From NCBI GenBank assembly GCA_029259975.1, contig JAJDEE010000214.1:1-5690 (forward strand): a stretch of 5,690 nt of DNA, written 5' to 3'. The notes below the pieces were generated by a model that saw only the letters and a program-made list of their open reading frames with translations, was not told where the DNA came from and made no database searches. A program made the translations under genes and the position numbers. Numbering within the stretch: position 1 is the first letter of the stretch; each line of letters opens with the position of its first letter. Source of the stretch: Planctomycetota bacterium. Lineage in GTDB: Bacteria > Planctomycetota > Planctomycetia > Pirellulales > Lacipirellulaceae. This document shows positions 1 to 5,007 of the stretch, one piece after another.

Positions 1-642
1 CTCGGTGGCCAAGCCAAGCTGTTGCGTGTACTCGAAGACAAAACGGTCGTCCGCGTCGGCGGCTCGACCTCAATCCACACCGAAGTGCGTATCCTCGCCG
101 CCACCAATCAAGATCTCGCCAAGATGGTCCGCGAGAAAAAATTCCGCGAAGACCTCTTTTTCCGTCTCAACGTCGTCAGTCTCGAATTGCCGCCGCTGCG
201 CGAACGGGGCGAAGACGTGCTGCTACTCGCCGAGTTTTTTCTAGAAACCTTCTGTCGCAACATGGGCCGTCGCACGCCGAGCCTATCGGCTGCCGCCAAA
301 AAAAACATCCTTAGCCACCGCTGGCCCGGCAACGTCCGCGAGCTTCGCAACATGACCGAACGGCTGGCCTATCTCTCCTCGGGCGACCGTATTGAGACCG
401 AGGATCTCGCGTTTATCAACACCGAAGGCGACGGCGACGGCGTCAGCTTCGACCTCGGCTCGAGCCTCGCCGGCGCGACGCGACAGTTTCAACAAGAGTA
501 CATCCGACAAATGATCGACACGACCAAAGGAAACATGAGCCAAGCAGCCAAGCGGCTAGGCCTGCACCGTTCGAACCTTTACCGCAAGATGCGGCAGCTT
601 GAAATGGCTGACGGGGACGAGCAGGGTGTTGAGGAAGAGTAA
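1..642 (+). CDS. Sigma-54-dependent response regulator or activator (NtrC family), C-terminal part, 5' end outside the window
   Basis: The reading frame is open from base 1 and gives 213 residues before TAA. It begins just after where the Walker B motif of the sigma-54-interacting AAA+ domain would lie, so the receiver or sensor domain, Walker A and the GAFTGA loop are off the left edge. Visible landmarks, in window residues, are QAKLLRVL (4-11), a sensor I segment ATNQDL (34-39), the arginine-finger segment FREDLFFRL (48-56), PPLRERGED (64-72) and the sensor II motif WPGNVREL (108-115). A Fis-type helix-turn-helix follows, with QAAKRLGLHRSNLYRKMRQL at 181-200, and then an acidic tail. Proteins of this family hydrolyse ATP to open promoters held by sigma-54 RNA polymerase, usually under control of a histidine kinase. 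The target genes cannot be told from this window. The apparent ATG and TTG starts inside the frame are internal codons. The next gene is convergent. Confidence 0.95.
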   Translation, partial: LGGQAKLLRVLEDKTVVRVGGSTSIHTEVRILAATNQDLAKMVREKKFREDLFFRLNVVSLELPPLRERGEDVLLLAEFFLETFCRNMGRRTPSLSAAAKKNILSHRWPGNVRELRNMTERLAYLSSGDRIETEDLAFINTEGDGDGVSFDLGSSLAGATRQFQQEYIRQMIDTTKGNMSQAAKRLGLHRSNLYRKMRQLEMADGDEQGVEEE

Positions 643-739
643 CCTCATATCAAGCAGAAATCTACAGCGTGTGACATGCGTTGCCGCGCGCCGTCATCGA
701 TCCGTAAATCTGCTCCCCTCGACCAGGTTACACTCGCAT

Positions 740-770
740 AAAAAAAGCCCTCGGCTTGCGCCCAGGGCTT
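740..770 (-). terminator. Rho-independent terminator of the superoxide dismutase gene
   Basis: Read on the minus strand, AAGCCCT (770-764) pairs with AGGGCTT (751-745) around a 12-base loop, and a run of T residues follows directly (the A run at 740-746 on the plus strand). It lies about 25 bases past the superoxide dismutase stop codon. On the plus strand the hairpin has no T run after it, so it would stop the convergent activator transcript only weakly. Confidence 0.8.
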
Positions 771-795
771 CATGAGTTAACGAACGGTTTAACGC

Positions 796-1407
796 TCAGC
801 TTTTGGCGGCAGCGTAACGCTCGCTGACAGCATTCCAGTCGATCACGTTGAAAAATGCAGCGACGTAGTCGGGACGGCGATTTTGATAGTTGAGATAGTA
901 AGCGTGTTCCCAAACATCAAGGCCCAAGATTGGCGTGCTGCCAGACATGTACGGGTTGTCTTGGTTCGGCGTGCTTTCGACGACGAGCTTGCCTTCGGCA
1001 GTGACGCTCAACCATGCCCAACCGCTACCAAAACGAGTCGCGGCGGCGTTACTAAACGCTTCCTTAAACTTACCGAAGCCTCCAAGTTCGCTGCTGATCG
1101 CATCGGCCAGTGCGCCCGCAGGTTCGCCGCCACCCGAGGCACTCATAATCGTCCAAAATAAAGAGTGATTGGCGTGGCCGCCACCGTTGTTGCGAACGGC
1201 GCCGCGAATGTTTTCGGGGACCGAGTCGATGTTGCGGCACAAGTATTCGATCGATTGCTCGGCGACGCCGGCACCCTCGAGGGCACCGTTCACCTTGGTG
1301 ACATAGGCGTTGTGATGCTTGTCGTGATGGATTTCCATCGTTTTCGCATCTATGTGCGGCTCAAGGGCATCGAAGGAGTAGGGAAGGTCGGGAAGGGAAT
1401 AGGCCAT
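796..1407 (-). CDS. sodA: Superoxide dismutase, Mn/Fe family, Mn-type signature
   Basis: This complete 203-residue protein has the usual length for a bacterial Fe/Mn superoxide dismutase, which turns superoxide into oxygen and hydrogen peroxide. The four metal ligands are visible: His27 (in EIHHDKHH), His81 (in GGHANHSLFW), Asp164 and His168 (in DVWEHAYYL). The family signature DVWEHAYY and the following NYQNRRPDY are intact. Gly77 together with Gln149 (in PNQDNP) is the outer-sphere pattern typical of Mn enzymes. Fe enzymes carry the glutamine at the earlier site instead. Metal choice is inferred from this, and a cambialistic enzyme is possible. There is no signal peptide, so it should be cytoplasmic. 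MAYSLPDLPY is the standard N-terminus, which supports the ATG at 1407. A G-rich stretch about 10 bases upstream could act as a weak ribosome binding site. The gene seems monocistronic, with its own terminator. Confidence 0.98.
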   Translation of the reverse strand: MAYSLPDLPYSFDALEPHIDAKTMEIHHDKHHNAYVTKVNGALEGAGVAEQSIEYLCRNIDSVPENIRGAVRNNGGGHANHSLFWTIMSASGGGEPAGALADAISSELGGFGKFKEAFSNAAATRFGSGWAWLSVTAEGKLVVESTPNQDNPYMSGSTPILGLDVWEHAYYLNYQNRRPDYVAAFFNVIDWNAVSERYAAAKS

Positions 1408-1416
1408 GGCTCTTTG

Positions 1417-1432
1417 CCCCCTGCAAAAGGGG
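1417..1432 (-). promoter_or_regulatory. G-rich ribosome-binding region in a small hairpin before the superoxide dismutase start
   Basis: On the minus strand, CCCC (1432-1429) can pair with GGGG (1420-1417) across an 8-base loop. The G run lies about 10 bases before the ATG and is the only Shine-Dalgarno-like sequence there. The hairpin could therefore mask it. Four base pairs is short, so this is only a suggestion. Confidence 0.25.
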
Positions 1433-1449
1433 TTCCTGCGATATGGGGA

Positions 1450-1468
1450 AATTTCTTGCGGAGAAATT
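1450..1468. promoter_or_regulatory. Inverted repeat upstream of the superoxide dismutase gene (possible operator or leader hairpin)
   Basis: AATTTCT (1450-1456) and AGAAATT (1462-1468) are perfect inverted 7-base arms around TGCGG. The element is centred about 50 bases upstream of the superoxide dismutase start. If the promoter candidate at 1491-1519 is right, it lies in the transcribed leader. It could be an operator for a dimeric regulator or an RNA hairpin. The sequence does not identify a regulator. Confidence 0.35.
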
Positions 1469-1490
1469 CAGGATACAATATTCTCAATCC

Positions 1491-1519
1491 AAGATATCGT
1501 ATCAGCAGGAGAGTTGCAA
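1491..1519 (-). promoter_or_regulatory. Candidate sigma-70-type promoter for the superoxide dismutase gene
   Basis: On the minus strand, TTGCAA (1519-1514) and TATCTT (1496-1491) are separated by exactly 17 bases. Each matches its consensus at 4 of 6 positions. Transcription would start near 1484 and leave a leader of about 76 bases. Such a weak match can arise by chance. Confidence 0.3.
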
Positions 1520-1533
1520 TTGGCCCTGAGAGA

Positions 1534-1569
1534 TGGCCCAGAGGAGTGCAAAGTCCTCTTTTCTGGCCA
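1534..1569. repeat. Interrupted inverted repeat (hairpin)
   Basis: TGGCC (1534-1538) and AGAGGA (1540-1545) pair in order with GGCCA (1565-1569) and TCCTCT (1554-1559), giving a bulged stem over an 8-base loop. It sits just upstream of the superoxide dismutase promoter candidate. It could be a terminator remnant for the upstream minus-strand genes, a dispersed repeat or chance. Confidence 0.4.
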
Positions 1570-1584
1570 AAAATCACTCAGCTA

Positions 1585-1605
1585 CTACCGGCTGGAAGCC
1601 GGTAG
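1585..1605. repeat. Perfect palindromic hairpin, 9-bp stem
   Basis: CTACCGGCT (1585-1593) and AGCCGGTAG (1597-1605) are perfectly inverted around a GGA loop. It lies two bases before the next hairpin pair. A compact GC-rich palindrome in a spacer resembles a REP-type dispersed element. The copy number elsewhere in the genome cannot be seen here. Confidence 0.6.
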
Positions 1606-1607
1606 GT

Positions 1608-1639
1608 TCCGAAGTTTCGTGAGCTTCGGACTAAAGTCC
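1608..1639. repeat. Two overlapping short hairpins following the 1585-1605 palindrome
   Basis: TCCGAAG (1608-1614) pairs with CTTCGGA (1624-1630). Its last bases also begin a second inverted repeat, GGACT (1628-1632) with AGTCC (1635-1639). The two hairpins share GGA and therefore exclude each other. With the palindrome at 1585-1605 they form one compact block of about 55 bases, which suggests a single repeated unit. Confidence 0.5.
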
Positions 1640-1662
1640 TTCACACACGAGAAAGAATGTTT

Positions 1663-1836
1663 TTTGTAGGGTGGGAGGTTCTGTCGGCTTGCTTGAGCGA
1701 ACCACTTCAATTCGTTCTGCCGCCGACAGGTTCACCCACCTTTCAGTCCGCCCAAAAAGGTGGGTAAACCTGCTGGCGGATAGATTTTACCCGATGTCGT
1801 CGCTCCATGCGCCAGCAGAACTACCCACCCTACAAA
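1663..1836. mobile_element. MITE/REP-like palindromic element with four related arms
   Basis: The element is bounded by a perfect 13-base terminal inverted repeat: TTTGTAGGGTGGG at 1663-1675 and its complement at 1824-1836. The full outer arms (1663-1688 and 1811-1836) match at 22 of 26 positions. Two inner arms of the same family (1720-1743 and 1756-1779) match each other at 21 of 24, with a perfect 10-base core. The orientations are plus, minus, plus, minus. The element can fold as one long nested stem or as two tandem hairpins. No transposase and no clear target-site duplication are present, so it would be non-autonomous. Its exact class is an inference. Confidence 0.6.
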
Positions 1837-1838
1837 GT

Positions 1839-1877
1839 AAAACCTAAAGGATTCGTCTAAAGACGAGGGTTTTAGAC
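1839..1877 (-). terminator. Nested hairpin downstream of the small coiled-coil gene, possible terminator
   Basis: TCGTC (1853-1857) pairs with GACGA (1862-1866), and AAAACC (1839-1844) pairs with GGTTTT (1868-1873) outside it. An alternative pairing joins GTCTAAA (1855-1861) to TTTAGAC (1871-1877). On the minus strand the structure ends in GGTTTTACTTT, a moderately T-rich tail, about 60 bases past the stop of the 1936-2217 gene. It may end that operon, but the T run is broken and it may be just another dispersed repeat. Confidence 0.3.
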
Positions 1878-1935
1878 CCAGCGTTAGGACTATCAAACGA
1901 ACCACGCCGTCACGGCCAAAGAGTTTAGACACCAT

Positions 1936-2217
1936 TCACCGCTCAGTTTGCGCTTGGTCAAGCAAACGCTGCAGCTGCTCACGCTGTTGTTCGAGCAAGT
2001 CAAGCTGACTAGCAAGGCTAGCAACAATATCGGAAGTAGCGAATTGCTCGCTGGTCGAGGCCTCAGTCACTGTTTCGGCAAGGGCGGCATCGACTGCTTC
2101 GGCGGCTAGTTCTGTCCGCTGGTGCCTCGGGCGGTTGGACGCCCAAGCTTGGCTGCGCTGAGAGTCACGTCGGTCGCTGTCTCGCCAAAGTTGCGGTTCT
2201 GAAAGATCTTTACGCAT
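1936..2217 (-). CDS. Small hypothetical protein with C-terminal coiled coil
   Basis: I do not recognise a family. The 93-residue product has a polar, Arg/Asp/Ser/Gln-rich N-terminal half and an Ala/Glu-rich helical middle. It ends in a strong predicted coiled coil (about residues 64-92), with leucines spaced in heptad fashion in SQLDLLEQQREQLQRLL. There is no signal peptide, membrane segment or cysteine. It starts 51 bases after the stop of the cyclic-di-GMP protein gene on the same strand, with no promoter visible between them, so the two probably form an operon. No Shine-Dalgarno sequence precedes the ATG at 2217, which is common in planctomycetes. A dimerising or partner-binding role for the coiled coil is inferred only. 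The regular amphipathic C-terminus argues that the frame is real. Confidence 0.65.
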   Translation of the reverse strand: MRKDLSEPQLWRDSDRRDSQRSQAWASNRPRHQRTELAAEAVDAALAETVTEASTSEQFATSDIVASLASQLDLLEQQREQLQRLLDQAQTER

Positions 2218-2268
2218 GATGATGGAAGGGGGTTGGTGGTGAGTGGTTAGTTCGCAGGGGATGACAAT

Positions 2269-4587
2269 TTAGCTGACTGTCGGAGTAAATTGTGCACTGA
2301 CCTCTTCGCTTTCTTTTGCCATCAGGTAGGCCTTGATACTTTGTTGGATCAATCGAGCACGATCGGCCATGTCGGCTTTGCGCCGCTTGTTGATATTCGA
2401 TCGTTTGGGGCGAATTTTGATATCGACTTTCGTATGGGCATACTCTCCGGCAGCAAAGCCGAGATTATTGGAACGCTCGACGCGGATTTCGGAGAATTGC
2501 ATTCCGACATGAAAAATCACGTGGTGATCGCCTTTGCGACGATCATAGGAGACATGCTCACTAGAAACTTCCAGCTCTACCGAATTCTCACGAGTCGAAA
2601 CAATCTTCGCCTGATGGTCCGAGACAAAGCCGCGAAGTTTTTCGATCGCGATATCAATCGGCACGGCACTGGTCAAACTTGTTTCGACAACTGGCTGGGC
2701 GCGCAAACTAGCAAATTTCCACCATGGTTTTTTCTTTGTTTCAATTTCCATACCATTACCTAGTTGAACGACTTGATTACGACCTTGTTCCTTTGCCATG
2801 AGTAGTGCACGATCCGATCGGCGTAACATTGTTTCGGGTGTGTCGCCTGCTTGAAGTTCGGTGACACCAAAACTAGCGGTGATTCGTTTGTTGCCGAGGC
2901 AGGCGTGCTGCACTTCTGAGAGCTTACGACGAAATTGCTCGGCTCGTCCCGCGCCATCGGCATTGGTACAGTCGGCACAGATAACGGTAAACTCCTCGCC
3001 CCCGTAGCGAGCGACGAGGTCGCCAGTACGACAGAGCGAGCTGAGTAAATTGGCTAACGAAATAATCGCCTCGTCGCCTGCCTGATGGCCGTGGGTGTCA
3101 TTAATAATTTTGAAGCGATCAATATCGCACATTATCAGACTACACGGCTGTCCGGCCTGTTGGTGCGTCTCGATAAACAGCGCCAACATGCGGTCGAATT
3201 CCGCCCGATTGGCAACCTTGGTCATAGGGTCTTTGGTCACCTCGGCATTGAGCGCCTCGCATTTTTCTTCGAGCGAAGCTTCTGGCTGTGCATCGTGCAG
3301 CAGCACCGTGGTACCTTGTACTCTGCCGTCAGGCGAGTGGACCGGGATCGTATGCAGATCGATTGCAACGTGTTGCCCCTGGCGTCCCATGACCAACACA
3401 CGTCGTTTCACCTGCATGTTTGTGATGAGCGATTTAGCCACAGGACATGCATCGTCAGAAATCGGCTGGTCTGTTTGCAAGCACATGTCGAGCAAGCTGG
3501 GGGTGAATATGCGTCCAATAGCCGCCTCGCCAGTAACACCGGTAAGACGCTGTGCTCCCTTGCTCCACAGAGTGATTTTTGCCTGAGCGTTTACAAACAC
3601 CACGCCGTCGTGCATGGCATTGATCAATTTATCCTCAAACCACGACCTCACTGGGCCTTGTTCAATCGGGTCAGATGCCCTTGAAACCGATGCAGAAAGC
3701 GCAGAAGGTTCTTCCCAAGGTAGCGACAGCGGAGCAACTTTTTTTCCTAACCAATGCTCCGAGGCTTGATCGGTGAATGCAGATTGTTTTTGCGAGAGCA
3801 TCTCAGCAAACTGCTTGACCAGGGAGTGGTCGAACTGAAAACCGCCTTGCTCAAACAACTCGCTGAGCGCACGTTCGCGAGATTTGGCCGGGCGATACAC
3901 CTGATCGGTCGTCATCGAATCAAAGGCATCGGCGATTGAAATCATCCGCGAGGCTAGCGGGATGTTTACTCCCTGAAGAGGAAGAGTACTCTGCTGACTA
4001 TCAAATCGAACGCCTACGTAACGAACGGCTTCTAAAATGCGATCGTCGCCACAACAGCTAGAGAGAATTTCAAGACCCATCTCGCGGATTCGACCGATCG
4101 ATGCTAGCTCCTGGGGGGACAGTCGATTAGGGTTGATCAGTAGATTTTCTGAGGTGCCAATCTTGCCGATGTCGTGCATCAACGCCGCAAATTCGAGTGT
4201 TTCACGATCTCTTTTTTCCATTCCCACATGCTCAGCCCACGAACTGCAACCTAGCGCAACTCGTAAGCAATGGGCTGCCGAGTGAGGAGACTTAAAACGC
4301 AACGCTTTCATCAAGCTGTTAACAATGCCAAGCCGACCTTCGGTCAGCAAATTGTCGCGTTGGCATTTTTCGGTTGCAATCTCCTCGGGAGGACAAGCCG
4401 ACAAACCACTTTCTGAGGCAGCTTCTTCCAACGCATTTAACAAGGAGCTGATCTCAGCGACTCGGTTCTGTGTCGTCTGGCTGCGTGAGGGCACAACAGG
4501 TGGCAACGCCACAGGCGGAGACTTGCCCTCAGGCACTACGATCGTCGCCTCAGGCGTCGGCATGTTTGGAATGATGGGTTCGGTCAT
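2269..4587 (-). CDS. Degenerate HD-GYP / PAS / GGDEF cyclic-di-GMP signalling protein (probable diguanylate cyclase)
   Basis: The 772-residue soluble protein has no membrane segment. Residues 1-65 are proline-rich and probably disordered. Residues 85-265 form an HD-GYP-like domain that keeps the HD pair (His138-Asp139 in LMHDIGKIG), IPLASRMISIADAFDSMTTD and YRPA. However, Ile167 replaces the His of the HP motif, Val191-Gly192-Val193 replace HHE, and the GYP tripeptide is lost, so phosphodiesterase activity is unlikely. Residues 315-433 look like a PAS sensor. Residues 450-608 are a GGDEF domain with metal ligand Asp488 (CDIDRFK), Asn496, Asp505 and intact GGEEF (529-533). An RTGD inhibitory site (520-523) lies five residues before it. 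This predicts conversion of two GTP to cyclic di-GMP with product inhibition. Residues 640-760 form an unassigned, basic C-terminal domain. The ATG at 4587 lacks a Shine-Dalgarno site, and Met9 is an alternative start. Confidence 0.93.
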   Translation of the reverse strand: MTEPIIPNMPTPEATIVVPEGKSPPVALPPVVPSRSQTTQNRVAEISSLLNALEEAASESGLSACPPEEIATEKCQRDNLLTEGRLGIVNSLMKALRFKSPHSAAHCLRVALGCSSWAEHVGMEKRDRETLEFAALMHDIGKIGTSENLLINPNRLSPQELASIGRIREMGLEILSSCCGDDRILEAVRYVGVRFDSQQSTLPLQGVNIPLASRMISIADAFDSMTTDQVYRPAKSRERALSELFEQGGFQFDHSLVKQFAEMLSQKQSAFTDQASEHWLGKKVAPLSLPWEEPSALSASVSRASDPIEQGPVRSWFEDKLINAMHDGVVFVNAQAKITLWSKGAQRLTGVTGEAAIGRIFTPSLLDMCLQTDQPISDDACPVAKSLITNMQVKRRVLVMGRQGQHVAIDLHTIPVHSPDGRVQGTTVLLHDAQPEASLEEKCEALNAEVTKDPMTKVANRAEFDRMLALFIETHQQAGQPCSLIMCDIDRFKIINDTHGHQAGDEAIISLANLLSSLCRTGDLVARYGGEEFTVICADCTNADGAGRAEQFRRKLSEVQHACLGNKRITASFGVTELQAGDTPETMLRRSDRALLMAKEQGRNQVVQLGNGMEIETKKKPWWKFASLRAQPVVETSLTSAVPIDIAIEKLRGFVSDHQAKIVSTRENSVELEVSSEHVSYDRRKGDHHVIFHVGMQFSEIRVERSNNLGFAAGEYAHTKVDIKIRPKRSNINKRRKADMADRARLIQQSIKAYLMAKESEEVSAQFTPTVS

Positions 4588-4594
4588 CGGTACA

Positions 4595-4630
4595 GAGTTA
4601 AGCTGTCAAAAGGAGTTAGGCTGTCAAAAG
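4595..4630. repeat. 18-bp tandem duplication next to the start of the cyclic-di-GMP gene
   Basis: The units 4595-4612 and 4613-4630 are identical except for one base (A4601 against G4619). On the minus strand each contains TTGACA, the exact sigma-70 -35 consensus, but no convincing -10 box lies at the right distance. The proximal unit ends 7 bases before the ATG at 4587. It could be a direct-repeat operator in the leader or promoter, or a recent slippage duplication. Confidence 0.6.
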
Positions 4631-4940
4631 TAGCGGGTTCGGAGTGTTCGGAACAGAAATCGCGCATTGGGAAGTGCTCGAATCTCTACTAAAACCTAGG
4701 TCACTGAAACGTGCGTCAGGAATCTGCTGGCAGTATTTAGGTAGTTCTCTGCTAGCAAAGTCGGCAAAAACGTTGCTCTGCTTTCGCCCCCCTTTGCCTC
4801 AGCTTAGTCGCCCCACTTGCGTCAGTCGTTAAAGTCTGCTTGGCCGGGACAACCGTAGTCCTGCGGGCTTCGTGCTGGCTAGGACGGTCGAAATGCCGAA
4901 TCCGATTATGCGGGAAGTATTGCTGCTTCGGCTTACTCCC

Positions 4941-4956
4941 CAGACTCTGGAGTCTG
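4941..4956. repeat. Perfect dyad upstream of the membrane protein gene
   Basis: CAGACTC (4941-4947) and GAGTCTG (4950-4956) are perfectly inverted around two bases. The dyad ends about 50 bases before the start at 5008. That fits an operator or a leader hairpin, and a dispersed repeat is also possible. Confidence 0.45.
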
Positions 4957-5007
4957 CCAATCGGTGGTTGGATATCTTACAGGTCGAATGAAAGACAAAT
5001 TGGCAAC

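Larger units (their letters stand above)
1408..1935. other. Gene-poor spacer rich in inverted repeats
   Basis: I find no credible gene in these 528 bases. The part nearest the superoxide dismutase gene holds its likely leader and promoter. The rest is a series of inverted repeats, listed separately: 1534-1569, 1585-1605, 1608-1639, 1663-1836 and 1839-1877. Open frames crossing this stretch mainly translate the repeats. Confidence 0.7.
4588..5007. other. Divergent intergenic region
   Basis: These 420 bases separate two divergently transcribed genes and should hold both promoters. I see the 18-base tandem repeat (4595-4630), a direct repeat GTTCGGA at 4637-4643 and 4646-4652, and a perfect dyad (4941-4956). 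No promoter with both good -35 and -10 boxes stands out for either gene. Short open frames here have no support. Confidence 0.6.

Noticed and set aside
643..739. A terminator or small RNA after the sigma-54 activator gene
   Set aside because: Only AGCAGA (653-658) and TCTGCT (709-714) pair, across a 50-base gap, with no T run. The support is too weak for a call.
1165..1605. A 146-residue plus-strand open frame over the start of the superoxide dismutase gene
   Set aside because: It runs antisense to the well-supported superoxide dismutase gene and through its leader and the hairpins, with no recognisable domain.
1663..1836. A CRISPR array, considered because related repeats recur
   Set aside because: There are only four arms, in alternating orientation, with uneven spacing and divergent sequence, and there are no cas genes. 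This fits nested inverted repeats, not direct repeats with spacers.
1732..1935. A 67-residue minus-strand open frame starting just after the small coiled-coil gene
   Set aside because: Its second half translates the arms of the palindromic element at 1663-1836, and the rest crosses the hairpin at 1839-1877. It has no ribosome binding site and no protein-like pattern, so it is most likely spurious.
3085..3684. A 199-residue plus-strand open frame inside the cyclic-di-GMP gene
   Set aside because: It is antisense to the GGDEF and PAS coding sequence, whose motifs are unmistakable. It is a shadow of that reading frame.
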